Below, in pieces: positions 40,227 to 50,500 of a stretch of DNA of 64,000 nucleotides. The notes under the pieces are model-generated. The model was not told where the DNA came from. It saw nothing but the letters and a program-made list of their open reading frames with translations, and did not search any database. A program made the position numbers and the translations under genes. The DNA comes from Candidatus Leptovillus gracilis (lineage in GTDB: Bacteria; Chloroflexota; Anaerolineae; Promineifilales; Promineifilaceae), in the NCBI GenBank assembly GCA_016716065.1, contig JADJXA010000001.1, forward strand, positions 496,001 through 560,000. The letters are read 5' to 3'. The stretch's first letter is position 1, and every line of letters begins with the position of its first letter.

Positions 40227-41066
40227 TTATGTTCTCTGCGCCCGGCGAAACGCCGAACGGCTTTGCCGGTTAAAATAAGGCATGAACACCAAAAACAGCG
40301 CCACCGGAACGGCCAGAGCAACAACAACCCCAGCCATGAGCAGCGCCCAATCAGAGCGGGACAACTGCTGCAAACTCTGCAAAGCGATAGGCAAAGTGGC
40401 ATATCGTTCTGAGTTAAGATAGAGCAGTGGGCTGAGAAAATCGCCCCAGTATAACACGAAGGTTAACAGGCCGATGGCTAAGGAGGTGGGCAAGGCAATC
40501 GGCAGGGCTACTCGCCACCAGGTTTGCAGAATACCGGCGCCATCCAGTCTGGCCGTCTCATAAATTTCGCGTGGGATACGGCGAAAAGCGCGATAGTACA
40601 TCAGGATAAAAAAAGGGCTGGTTCCTATCCAGGCAGGCGCCAGCAGCGCCAGCGGCGTATCCAGCCAGCCCAATAACCGGTAGAGCAAAAAACGGGTGGG
40701 CCACAGAGCAATTTCCGGCAGCATCAGCAGCGCCAGCAGCAGGATCACCCAGCGCTGCTGGTACCGTTTGGGCAGCAGGGCAATGGCAAAGGCCACCAAC
40801 GAGGCGGTCAACAAGGTGAGGCCAACGGCCGTCAGCGTGATCCACAGGCTGTTGAAGGTGAGCCGGCCAAGCGGGAAGTAGCTGCTTAACCGGCCAAAAT
40901 TCGCCAGCGAAGGGGCTGTGGGCAGCAGCGACAGGCTGCGCGGCAGGGGCACCCCCGGTGGGTGCAGCGCCGCGCTAACGACCCAAATCAGTGGCAGCAC
41001 AAAAAAGAGGGCGACCAGCAGACGGGCAGCCAGGCGGACAATTTGACTAGACAATGAAGGTTTCAT
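40227..41066 (-). CDS. Sugar ABC transporter permease (MalG/CUT1 type)
   Basis: 279 residues from ATG 41066, which overlaps the end of the upstream permease by 20 bases. Six membrane helices; the EAA loop is 'YETARLDGAGILQTWWRVAL', which contacts the ATPase. Together with the preceding permease it forms the channel of a sugar importer whose binding protein is encoded downstream at 38.2-39.5 kb. No ATPase gene is in this cluster. Confidence 0.9.
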   Translation of the reverse strand: MKPSLSSQIVRLAARLLVALFFVLPLIWVVSAALHPPGVPLPRSLSLLPTAPSLANFGRLSSYFPLGRLTFNSLWITLTAVGLTLLTASLVAFAIALLPKRYQQRWVILLLALLMLPEIALWPTRFLLYRLLGWLDTPLALLAPAWIGTSPFFILMYYRAFRRIPREIYETARLDGAGILQTWWRVALPIALPTSLAIGLLTFVLYWGDFLSPLLYLNSERYATLPIALQSLQQLSRSDWALLMAGVVVALAVPVALFLVFMPYFNRQSRSAFRRAQRT

Positions 41067-41952
41067 CGGTAATGCCAATATCCCAGGCGCGCACAATGTA
41101 ATAGAGGCCAATGACCAGCAGACCAGTGAGCACGTACAGAACCCACAAACCAGCGCCGGCGACGCCAAAAGCGAGCAGATCGAAGGCCTGTTCGTGAATG
41201 AACAAAGGGAGGGTAAAGGTGGCGTAATAAGGGCCGCCGCCGGTGGTCAGGGTGATGGTGACAAAGGCATTTTGCAGCGTCAGGATGATGTCACGAAAGG
41301 CCAGCAAGGCCAGGGTGGGGGCCACCAGCGGCAGGGTAATGGTGACGAAGGTGGTCAATGGTCCGGCCCCATCCACTTTTGCCGCGTCGGACACTTCGGC
41401 GGGGATGTCTTGCAAGGCAGCCAGACAAACCAGGAATCCTTCGCCGATGGACCAAAACGTCAGCAAAATCAAGGCGGGTTTGGCCCATAGGGGGTCTACA
41501 AACCAGGCGGGTGGGGCCAGGCCAACGGCCGTTAACAGCAAATTCACCGGCCCATACAACGGGTTAAAAATCCACAACCCGGCGACGGCAAAAGCGGCCA
41601 CGGGGATAGTATTGGGCAAATACACCGCCGCCCGAAACCAGCCAATGAACCGGCTTTCACGCTGCATCAGCCGGGCCACCAGCAGCGCGCCAAAGACACG
41701 CAGCGGCACAGGCAGGATGATCAGCGCCAGGGCGTTTTGGATGCTCAACCGAAACAGTTCATCGCTGTAAACCAGCATGAAGTTAAGCGTGCCCATCCAG
41801 CGCGGCGGAGACAGGCTGTCGTACTGAAAAAAAGCCAGGGCAAAGGAGAGAACGGCTGGCACAAACAACAGCAGCCCCACCCCTACCAGATAACCACCCA
41901 ATATTAAACGTACACCGGTGTTGTAGCTGAGTAAACGACGGATTGAAGACAA
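41047..41952 (-). CDS. Sugar ABC transporter permease (MalF/CUT1 type)
   Basis: 301 residues, TTG start at 41952 with AAGGA 9 bases upstream. Six membrane helices, EAA motif 'EVSDAAKVDGAGPLTTFVTI' near 205. First gene of the permease pair. A shared MsmX-like ATPase such as the one at 8.6-9.7 kb could power it. Confidence 0.9.
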   Translation of the reverse strand: MSSIRRLLSYNTGVRLILGGYLVGVGLLLFVPAVLSFALAFFQYDSLSPPRWMGTLNFMLVYSDELFRLSIQNALALIILPVPLRVFGALLVARLMQRESRFIGWFRAAVYLPNTIPVAAFAVAGLWIFNPLYGPVNLLLTAVGLAPPAWFVDPLWAKPALILLTFWSIGEGFLVCLAALQDIPAEVSDAAKVDGAGPLTTFVTITLPLVAPTLALLAFRDIILTLQNAFVTITLTTGGGPYYATFTLPLFIHEQAFDLLAFGVAGAGLWVLYVLTGLLVIGLYYIVRAWDIGITDETFIV

Positions 41953-41986
41953 GAGTAGAAATCCTTAAAAGGTGATGATGGGCAGA

Positions 41987-42021
41987 GAAAAACGGCCGTT
42001 TCCGGGGAAACGGCCGTTTTC
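41987..42021 (-). terminator. Terminator of the giant secreted protein gene, built on ACGGCCGT
   Basis: Stem GAAAACGGCCGTTTCC / GGAAACGGCCGTTTTC with a G-rich loop, past the 3' end of the gene at 42176-46549. Each arm contains one octamer. Confidence 0.75.
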
Positions 42022-42034
42022 ATTTCAACGTCTG

Positions 42035-42134
42035 GTACCCGTATTCGGTAATCCGTATGCCGTATTCCGTAGGGCGCGGCCTCTGGCAAATGCCCATGGA
42101 AAACGGCTTACGGACTTCAGTTTACGGCTACCAG
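42035..42134 (+). repeat. Palindromic dispersed repeat, copy C
   Basis: GGTACCCGTATTCGGTAATC ... CCTCTGGCAAATGCCCATGG ... TTTACGGCTACCAG. It lies between the terminator at 41987 and the stop codon of the giant secreted gene. Confidence 0.8.
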
Positions 42135-42175
42135 CCAGAAGCGCATCCCTCTGGCCAACCCACTGTACCCAAAGA

Positions 42176-45100
42176 TTATTTGACAATAATCGGCAGGAAC
42201 AGTGTGTACTCTTCAAACAACGGCAGGAAGAAACCTTCCACGTCCACCGGCCAGGCAAACACGCCCAACGGCTGGTTGCCGCCGTTACCGGTGGCAAACG
42301 CTGTCACGATGTCGCCAGCGGCAAATGTCACCGGCAGCGGATCGATCAGCGTCGTCAGCCCATCGGCCGAGGTGATCTTCAGGTCATACGTGCCCGCATC
42401 CAACGGGATGAAGGCCGTCACGTCGCTAAAGTCCACGTCGTCCGCCACAATGGTGCCGTCTTGCAGGCGGATGTCGGCCGTGGCCGCGCCCGCCGCAAAC
42501 GGCGCCAGGTGGCCCAGGCGCAGGTGGAATTTACCGCCCGCCGGCGCGCTGTTGTCGTCGGCCAGGGCCAGCAGAGCCAGGTCCTGGTTGACGCCATCGC
42601 CGATGGCTGCGGCCGAATAATATATGCCCGCCGCCAGGTTCACCGTGCCAGTGATGGCCGCGGTGGCGCTGCTGCCGGGGAAGACAGCCACGTCATACGA
42701 CCCTTCCGGTAGCTCAATGTAGCTGGTGGAATCGCCGTAGGCGAAGTTGGTCAGGGCTGGGGCGCCGTTGAGCGTGATGGTAACGGCCGTGCCCGGATCC
42801 GCCGCAAACGGGGCCAGGTGGGCCACGCGCAGGTAGGTCGGGTCAGCCACCGTCAGCGTCACCGGGACTGTTACCAACGGCGTCACCGGGTCGTTGCTGC
42901 TAACGCACAGATTGCCGGTGTAAGTACCTACGGCCAGACCGGTGGAGTCATACGTCACCATGACGTCCGTGCTAGTACCAGCGGCGTTCGTGCCGGAAGC
43001 CACATCCAGCGACAGCCAGGGGATGTCCGTGGGACTGTTGCAGATTGGCGCGCCCGCAGTACCTTCGATCACGAAGGGCAGGTCTTGGACCACGGCATTA
43101 CCGGTGTCAATCAACGCATTCCACGTTGCCGGTGTCGGGTCAAACTGTAAGCCGTTGGCTCCCGGTTTGCCTGTCTGTCCAAGAATGGTCACCGGGGCAG
43201 CCCACGGACCGGAGGCCAGCGTGCCGCCCGTCTGCCAGTCCAACCAGTAAGTGCCAGGAGGCAGATAAACCGGAACAGCAGCTGTGTTAGCCATCAACGG
43301 CCGTTGGTTATCGGTCAAAGCCGTGTCTAGGGCGCGGTAGATGTTGGTGAAAGCCGAACCGGTCAACAGGTTCGTGGTCGTGTCACCGAACACGATGCTG
43401 CTGCCGCCCGCTCCAGGTGGACCATCCCAGATGCGCAAGTTCAAGGCATTGATGGTTGAAGTGGTTGTCGAGCCAGTCTGGTAGGCCAGGAAAGTGATCG
43501 TGTCAATGGTCCAACCAGGGCCGGCCGGGACGGTGAAGTCATCGGCCACGCGGAAGCCGCTGGTAACGGCATGACCAAAGCCAAAGGTGCTGTTAAGCAG
43601 AGCCGTCTGCAGCGAGCTGGCGTCTGCGCCACCGGCGCCGCCGCCGGGATGGGTTATGAGAGAGCCGTTGTCATAGAGAACGGCCGTTGGCCCACGCCAG
43701 ATAGCTGTCGGTTCACCGGCTGGAACAACAACCGCCGCCGCCGCCCCCACATCCTCGGTGGCCGGAGCCGGAACCAACGTAAACGCCGGTATCTGAGGCC
43801 CCGCAGGAACGGTATTGTCTTCGTCAATTTGCCAGTTCAGGTCACCCGTCCCCTGGTTAGCCACATTGAGCGGCAGCGTCACCTGGGCATCAGCCAATTG
43901 CAGGCTGTTCTGCTCGGCCGGGTCTACGGCAATGACCGGGGTCAAGACATTCACGGTGGCCGAGGCGGAAGCCGAAGCCGTGTCCGTGGGCGTCCACAAA
44001 ATCGCCAACCCATTGCTGAGCACGGCCGAATTGAAGGAATACTGCACGGCCGTCGCGCCGTCCTTATTCAGCCCCACAGTAGCCGAGACGCCAAAGTTGA
44101 GCAACGGATCGCCAAAGTCCAGATCGGCGTATTGGAAGAGGATTGCGTTTGTGCCTTCATACAAGATGGCCTGGAACGTTGCGTTACCCGCACCAGGACC
44201 GGGAAAATGCGGCCGTTCGTGCCACTGCACGATGAACTGGCGATTCGGCGCCGCGCCAACGGTTTCATAATAGACATTACCCGTCTCGTCATCCAGGTCG
44301 TCCCAGAAGGGGAAGATCGTCAGCGGGTGGGCAGCATCGGGCAGCGCCCCATTGGTGACGCCCACATCCCCGGTCGTGGTGGCAAAGCGGATACCGCCAT
44401 TGTTGCCAACACGCACCATGTCGGAGGTAGCGCCATAGAAAGTGAATTGGAACGGCATGGTGACATTGGCTTCGCCATCATCCGTCAGATTAAGCGGCGC
44501 GCCGGTAGCGCTGATGTCCAGGAAGTTATAGGGCGCGGTATCATCAAACGTATAAGACGCATTGGCATTATAGGCGGTCCAGGTGGCGGTGTTCGTCGTC
44601 GCTGCCACGATGTTGGTCGTCGCCGTCAGGAAAGCGCTGGCGCCGGGCGTCAACGCATATGAGAAGGCGTTCAGGATCGTGCCCAGTTCTGAGTCGGACA
44701 GATCATGCAGGTTCAGCGTGGCTTGACCGTCATTGGTCACTTCATAGCAGTAAGTGACATCCGTGCCGGCCGTCACGGTGATAACGTCCGTCGTGGCGCA
44801 AACAGCGGCGTCTGTGCCCACTGTCTTGGCAAGCGTAATGCTGGCGTTCAGGCTGGTTGTACAGTCCGGGTAAGTGAACGAGCCAATGTAGGTACCCCAG
44901 CGGGCGTTGCCGGTAATATTTTTACTATACTGCCCCAGATACCAGAATGTCAGCCCATCGGGGTCAATCGTCATACCCGTATAATCGCCCCACCGGTATG
45001 GCGGCGTATCAAAAGCGGTGTAAGTGATCTCGCCCGCTTTCAGCAAAGCCTCGGCTTGCAGCGTGCCGGTCGCATCACCGCTCTGCCGCCCGGTATACCA

Positions 45101-46549
45101 GATGCCGGGGAAGGTGGAGCTGCTAGATTTGGTGTAACCAACCGCCATATCGTCACAATGATTCACGGCCAGATCCGGGAACGTGCGATATTCGCCGTTG
45201 CTGGCGTAGACGCCAGCCTGAGTCAGGGTGGGCGCTGCGCCGGTCAGGTCCACCTGATGCCAGCGGACACAATTCACCGTACCTCCGCCTGGGTTACAAC
45301 CGATGCTGTCGGCAATCCAACCATAGCCGTTGCGGTATTCAAACTCGCGCATACGCAGGTCATTACCCTGGATGCTGCTGCCGCCTGACTGCGGGAAATT
45401 AACCGGAAAACCAGCAGCAACACCGCTGGCCGTACACAGGTTATAGGTGGAGACAATTGTGGGGGCGGCCGGGATGTTCCAACGCCAGATGTTGACCGTG
45501 CAGCCATCATAGGGGTCGGTGGCAAAATAATGGGTGGAGCCGAGGCTGGGCCACGTACCCTGGTTAAAACCATGCAAGTGCAGCGGTTGGGGCGTGCCTT
45601 CATCACCGGTGCTAAAAGTGACGGGAGTCAGAGCGCCACCGGCATACATCACCGCTTTGTCCATCGCCCAAACCCGCCCTTCAAAACCATTGGGAACGGA
45701 GCCGCCAAACTGATTGGCCCCGGCGACGATGTAGCTGTCGCCGACGCCGGTATGCGGGTAGTCATGGAACTCACCGCCGACCGGCTGCGCCGGAATGGCG
45801 TAGATGTTGTAAGCGCCAAGCGGGCTGCTTGTCTGGCTGACGGCGATGCAATAATGGGTCCCATTGCCATCAGCCGCAATAACCCAGCGATCTGCTTCTT
45901 CGTCGTATACGACGTTGGGATCGAAGGGGTTGCTGGCGCAGCCGGTTCCAACAGATGCAAAGAAGCTGGCCAGGGTAGTTGGGCCGGCCAGGGTAACGCC
46001 AGTTTTGTCAAAAATTTTCAGGGCCACATTCACCGTAGCCACCAGATGATTCGGACCGGCGGCCATGATGGGATCCGGCGGCACACTGCTGCCGCCGCCA
46101 CAACATTCGCTCCGATCAATCGCGTCGAAACTGACGCCCAGAACTGGCGCATCAAGTCCTGGTCCGCTCTCAGCGATCTGGATGTCGGCGTCAGGCGACA
46201 GCGCCAGGGATTCTTGCTGCCGTTGGGCAACTTCGGCGGCGCTGACGAGATATTCGCTTTCGTCCAGGTCTATTTCGCCGCGCTGCCAACGGTCGTACAT
46301 ATTGTTCGGGTCATAGACGTTGGTGGGAATATCGGCCAGAACAACCGTAACCGGTTCGATGGGTGTATACGCAGCGGCAGCGGCGTCGCTGGCTGCGCTT
46401 CCAGAACCTATTGGCGCCAGGCTTTGGCGCAAAGCCTGGTTCCGCGCCGCCGATTCTACCTGAAGTTGGGGAGGGCTGCTGAGAAGCAGGGTTCCGGCGA
46501 TGAACAAGAGCAAAACGAAGGTAATACGTTTAAAGTGGGTCGGTAACAT
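42176..46549 (-). CDS. Giant secreted protein with DUF11-like, choice-of-anchor and two DUF4397 domains
   Basis: 1457 residues; signal peptide ('ITFVLLLFIAGTLLL'). An N-terminal ~480-residue globular domain has 'DPIMAAGPNHLVATVNVALK' and a cysteine-rich 'SECCGGGSS'. A DUF11-like 'TAGTDVTYCYEVTNDGQATL' segment is followed by an Ig-like 'choice-of-anchor' region (about 900-1230). Two DUF4397 domains end it ('LRVAHLAPFAADPGTAVTI', 'LRLGHLAPFAAGAATADI'). The tail is 'YTLFLPIIVK'. TAGGAGAAAAGC precedes ATG. The 3' ~670 bases are almost identical to the end of the neighbouring protease gene. Probably a cell-surface or matrix protein; no enzyme signature is recognised. Confidence 0.85.
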   Translation of the reverse strand: MLPTHFKRITFVLLLFIAGTLLLSSPPQLQVESAARNQALRQSLAPIGSGSAASDAAAAAYTPIEPVTVVLADIPTNVYDPNNMYDRWQRGEIDLDESEYLVSAAEVAQRQQESLALSPDADIQIAESGPGLDAPVLGVSFDAIDRSECCGGGSSVPPDPIMAAGPNHLVATVNVALKIFDKTGVTLAGPTTLASFFASVGTGCASNPFDPNVVYDEEADRWVIAADGNGTHYCIAVSQTSSPLGAYNIYAIPAQPVGGEFHDYPHTGVGDSYIVAGANQFGGSVPNGFEGRVWAMDKAVMYAGGALTPVTFSTGDEGTPQPLHLHGFNQGTWPSLGSTHYFATDPYDGCTVNIWRWNIPAAPTIVSTYNLCTASGVAAGFPVNFPQSGGSSIQGNDLRMREFEYRNGYGWIADSIGCNPGGGTVNCVRWHQVDLTGAAPTLTQAGVYASNGEYRTFPDLAVNHCDDMAVGYTKSSSSTFPGIWYTGRQSGDATGTLQAEALLKAGEITYTAFDTPPYRWGDYTGMTIDPDGLTFWYLGQYSKNITGNARWGTYIGSFTYPDCTTSLNASITLAKTVGTDAAVCATTDVITVTAGTDVTYCYEVTNDGQATLNLHDLSDSELGTILNAFSYALTPGASAFLTATTNIVAATTNTATWTAYNANASYTFDDTAPYNFLDISATGAPLNLTDDGEANVTMPFQFTFYGATSDMVRVGNNGGIRFATTTGDVGVTNGALPDAAHPLTIFPFWDDLDDETGNVYYETVGAAPNRQFIVQWHERPHFPGPGAGNATFQAILYEGTNAILFQYADLDFGDPLLNFGVSATVGLNKDGATAVQYSFNSAVLSNGLAILWTPTDTASASASATVNVLTPVIAVDPAEQNSLQLADAQVTLPLNVANQGTGDLNWQIDEDNTVPAGPQIPAFTLVPAPATEDVGAAAAVVVPAGEPTAIWRGPTAVLYDNGSLITHPGGGAGGADASSLQTALLNSTFGFGHAVTSGFRVADDFTVPAGPGWTIDTITFLAYQTGSTTTSTINALNLRIWDGPPGAGGSSIVFGDTTTNLLTGSAFTNIYRALDTALTDNQRPLMANTAAVPVYLPPGTYWLDWQTGGTLASGPWAAPVTILGQTGKPGANGLQFDPTPATWNALIDTGNAVVQDLPFVIEGTAGAPICNSPTDIPWLSLDVASGTNAAGTSTDVMVTYDSTGLAVGTYTGNLCVSSNDPVTPLVTVPVTLTVADPTYLRVAHLAPFAADPGTAVTITLNGAPALTNFAYGDSTSYIELPEGSYDVAVFPGSSATAAITGTVNLAAGIYYSAAAIGDGVNQDLALLALADDNSAPAGGKFHLRLGHLAPFAAGAATADIRLQDGTIVADDVDFSDVTAFIPLDAGTYDLKITSADGLTTLIDPLPVTFAAGDIVTAFATGNGGNQPLGVFAWPVDVEGFFLPLFEEYTLFLPIIVK
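42192..42860 (-). repeat. Duplicated 3' module (DUF4397 pair), copy 1
   Basis: Over about 670 bases this matches 46890-47556 with only scattered mismatches by eye. The encoded segment spans both DUF4397 domains and the C-terminal tail. Confidence 0.85.
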
Positions 46550-46632
46550 GCTTTTCTCCTAAAATTGTGGCGTTTATAGCCAATGAAGAGATGCAATCAA
46601 ACGGGGTTTTTGAGCAGATCAAAAGGGACTTG

Positions 46633-46644
46633 TATCACCTCCTT
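46633..46644 (-). promoter_or_regulatory. Orphan perfect Shine-Dalgarno in the leader of the giant secreted gene
   Basis: Minus-strand AAGGAGGTGATA, fully complementary to a typical 16S 3' end, stands about 85 bases before the real start at 46549. No in-frame start codon follows at normal spacing. Confidence 0.45.
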
Positions 46645-46703
46645 GTCTTTGTCGTTGTGAGTGCGTGGGGATTATGGGTATGCTGCCCGGAAGCAGCATA
46701 TAT

Positions 46704-46732
46704 ATCATAATCGGAAACCTCATTTACCACAA
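46704..46732 (-). promoter_or_regulatory. Probable promoter of the giant secreted gene
   Basis: Minus-strand TTGTGG (46727-46732), 17-base spacer, TATGAT (46704-46709). A small hairpin GCTGCTTCCGGGCAGC follows near the start site. The leader would be about 150 bases. Confidence 0.5.
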
Positions 46733-46782
46733 CCCTTGTTTTGTCACTGGCCCCCATAAAATGATGCGCGCTGTTGTTTGAA

Positions 46783-46820
46783 AGAAAAACGGCCGTGTCC
46801 CAGGACACGGCCGTTTTCTT
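46783..46820 (-). terminator. Terminator of the protease gene, built on ACGGCCGT
   Basis: GAAAACGGCCGTGTCC-type stem with complement GGACACGGCCGTTTTC, 50 bases beyond the stop codon at 46873 on the minus strand. Confidence 0.8.
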
Positions 46821-46872
46821 AATCAACACTTAGCCAGAAGCAGCGCCCCTGGCTAACCTGCTGCCAAACCGA

Positions 46873-47388
46873 TTACTTGAAGATAACCGGCAGGAACAGT
46901 GTGTACTCTTCAAACAACGGCAGGAAGAAACCTTCCACGTCCACCGGCCAGGCAAACACGCCCAACGGCTGGTTCGTGCCATCACCGGTAGCAAACGCCG
47001 TCACGATATCGCCAGCGGCAAATGTGACCGGCAGCGGATCGATCAACGTCGTCAGCCCATCGGCCGAGGTGATCTTCAGGTCATACGTGCCCGCGTCCAA
47101 CGGGATGAAGGCCGTCACGTCGCTAAAGTCCACGTCGTCCACCACAATGGTGCCGTCTTGCAGGCGGATGTCGGCCATAGCCATGCCCGCCGCAAACGGC
47201 GCCAGGTGGCCCAGGCGCAGGTGGAATTTACCGCCCGCCGGCGCGCTGTTGTCGTCGGCCAGGGCCAGCAGAGCCAGGTCCTGGTTGACGCCATCGCCGA
47301 TGGCTGCGGCCGAATAATACATGCCCGCCGCCAGGTTCACCGTGCCAGTGATGGCCGCGGTGGCGCTGCTGCCGGGGAAGAGAGCCAC
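46873..47388 (-). pseudogene. C-terminal DUF4397 end of the protease, in shifted frame
   Basis: The 171-residue frame continues the protease C terminus: 'FPGSSATAAITGTVNLAAG', 'LRLGHLAPFAAG' and the tail 'YTLFLPVIFK'. The paralogous module in the next gene reads CGACCCTTCCGG where this copy has CGACCTTCCGG (near 47396-47402). One C (G on minus) is therefore missing, and the intact protein would be about 2160 residues. Assembly error is the simplest explanation. Confidence 0.75.
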
Positions 47389-47556
47389 GTCATACGACCT
47401 TCCGGTAGCTCAATGTAGCTGGTGGAATCGCCGTAGGCGAAGTTGGTCAGGGCTGGGGCGCCGTTGAGCGTGACGGTAACGGCCGTGCCCGGATCCGCCG
47501 CAAACGGGGCCAGGTGGGCCACGCGCAGGTAGGTCGGGTCAGCCACCGTCAGCGTC
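46890..47556 (-). repeat. Duplicated 3' module (DUF4397 pair), copy 2
   Basis: Near-identical to 42192-42860, in the same orientation about 4.7 kb away. One-base deletion relative to copy 1 near 47398. Confidence 0.85.
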
Positions 47557-50500
47557 AGCGGAACCGTCACCAATGGCGTCACCGGGTCGTTGCTGCTGAT
47601 GCACAACGTGCCCGTGTACACGCCCGTCGTCAGGCCAGTGCTGTCGAAGGTTACGCCCAGATCAACATTCGCGCCACCCGCCAGCGTACCGCTGATCGGC
47701 GACACAGTCACCCAGGGAATGCTCACCGGGGCATCACAAGTTGTTGGCGCTGCGCTAACGTATTCCACACTGTCTATGCCGATGTAGTCGGAGTTACTGC
47801 CGCTGGGACCACCATTGGTCACGAAGTAGCGGAAGGCAAAGCGTCCGGTTGCGCCGTTGGGGACACCGCTCAGTGTTACAGTGAACTGCGTCCACACATT
47901 CGGATAGCCAGATGTGGTCAACGTCGGGTTGACTTCCAGCAGCAGCGTGGTGAAGTCACCAATATCGGTCGGCGCTGTGCCAACGTTGGTGCTGGCTCCG
48001 GCCGTACTCAGGCGCAGCTCCAGGCGATCTGGGAACGCCGGTGTATCCACCGTGCGCGTCCAGAAGCTGAAGGTATCGCCATTGTTCAGCGTTAGCTCTG
48101 GCGTCAGCAGCCAGTTGCTAATGGTGCCCGCGCCAGTCGTGTTGTTGAAGTTAGCGCCAATATAGGCTGTGGCAGCGCCCGCGTGCGCCGGGAAGACCGT
48201 GCTGTTGCCCTGGAACCAACCCGTAGTCCCAATCGTCGTGCTGTTGTTTTGCGCGAACCAGCCCGGCAAGTTGGTGATGTCGTCAAACCCTTCGGTAAAG
48301 TCACCTAAGAGGGCGTCGCTGGCTGTGGGCGCTGCGCTGGCGGCGGTGTTCGCCCCGCGCTGCCCATTCTGCCCGGCCGCCGGGGCAAACTGCGGGCTGA
48401 GGCCCGTCCCAGCTACCACCGGATTCCAGGTGAACGCATCCCAGTTCAAGTCGCTCGACCCGTCATTGGCTATGTTCAACGGCAGCGTCGCCTGGGTATC
48501 AGCCAATTGCAGGCTGCTCAGGTCAGCCGGGTCTACGGCAATGGTGGGAGGATCGCCAGCAACCGTCAGCGCCAGAGGCACAACGACCAGGTCGGTCCCG
48601 TTGCCGGGGCCAGCGTCTGGGTCGTTGCTGGCAACGCACAGGTTGGCGTTGTAGCTGCCGTCAGCCAGACCGGTGGAGTCCAGAGTCACGGTCACATCAG
48701 TCGCATTACCCGGTGTGGTCGTGCCATTGCTCGGCGCAAGGCTGGCCCAGGGAATATCCGCCGGCGCATCGCAAATCGCCGGAGGAGTCACATCCACCAG
48801 GCTCAAGTCGTCGTAGTAGATAACCGACGCGCCGCTGGCGAACAGGTCCACCGCGCCAATGCGCACCGCGCCGCCGCCGCTCACCTGCCCGCTCCAGGTA
48901 CCCTGGTAGAGCAGTTGATTGTTGTAGTAGACAGCGCCGGTGTCAGCGTCGAGGTTAATCTCCAGCCGCAGTTCAACCCACTGTCCCTTGATGAGCGGCA
49001 GTGTGCCAGGATTGACGCCACCATCATTCGATACCAGGTTGGTGGCGCTGTCGAACTTCAATTGGGCAGACCAGTTGAGGTTCGAGCCGGCGTCATCATA
49101 CGAGTTGAGCATGATGAAGTAGGACGCACCGGCGAAATCGGTGGGGATGTACTGCCAGGCAGTGTACACCCACTGTCCACTGGTCTCGTTATACTCGTGT
49201 ACCAGGTCACTGGTAGTTAGAATAGCCACCGAGTTGGGCGTGCTTTGCGCCTGGGCGCTGCTGATCAGGGCGCCGGCCGTTGGGTCATTGAACCAACCCT
49301 TCCAGCCGCCTTGTCCATGCAGTTGGCTGCCGGTGGCGTAACTGTCGAAGTTATCGTCCCAATCGGCCAACGGCGCCAGCGTGGCGTCTTCAAAGATATT
49401 CCAGGTCAGGTCTGCCGTACCGGTGTTGCCAATGCTCAGCGCTTGCTGGGTCGTGGTATCGCCCGCCTGCGTGCTGGCAATGGTCAACGGGTCTACGTTG
49501 ATGTTGGGGACGTCGGTGATGACTTCTACCGTCAGGCTGACCGGCACTTCCACCAACGGTGTGGTTGGGTCGTTGCTGTTGACGCAGAGGATGGCGGTGT
49601 AGGTGCCCAGCGCCAGACCGGTGGAGTTGAAGCTGACAGTAACCGGCGAACTACCGCCACCGGCCGTTGTGCCGCCGGTGGGAGCCAGGCTCAACCACGG
49701 CACATCGGCCGGGGTGTCGCAAGCCGCATTCGCCGTGCCAAAGCCACGCACCAGCCAGTTACCGGCAAAGTTTGCGCCAAACGAGTCAATAATGCCGAAA
49801 GTCGGCAATGGCAGTGTCGGGGGATTGCCCGGTACTGCACCAAAGCCCGCCCAAGAACGCAGTTGGCTGCTAGAAGATTGGTCAATCACCGCCGGGAAGG
49901 TACCTGCGGTCACACCGGCCGTGCGGTTGACGACAGCGATGAGGATGTCGCCAGGGCCGTTGAAGGTGACAGGCGCCGCCAGGTTATAAGTGGACCATGT
50001 CGTGCCGTTTACCGCCTGCACCGCCTGGCCCGTCAGCGAAGCGCGATGAACAGCGCCGTTAGCCGGGTTACCATCGGCGTCCTCGTAGAGGTAGATGTCT
50101 ACCAATTCACCCACGTTGATGCCGCCCGTGCTGGCCGGATAGCCAAACATCACGTCTACCTGGTCCAGGACCACGGGGAACTGGCCGGCGCTGGGGGTGA
50201 AGCGGTTGAGCCAGAGGAACTGCGAGCCGCCAACACCAATGGCATTTTCGCCACTGCCATCATCAACAGACAAAATGATGGGCGCATCTGGTGCATCGGG
50301 CGCGTCTGGGCTTTCGCCGTTCAGTTCCAGGCGAATGGCCAATGGCGCTTCAGCAATGTTCCAGATGAGCGGGGCCGTGCCAATGTTGCCGATGTTCAGC
50401 GTCTGGTTGGTGGTTGTATCCGGCGCCTGGGTAGCCGACAGGCTGGTGGGGGCTACGTTAATGTCGGGAACCGCGTTGGTGGGCTTAACTACCACCGGAA

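Noticed and set aside
45530..46546. 338-codon open frame antisense to the giant secreted protein
   Set aside because: Shadow frame; no start signal or family motif.
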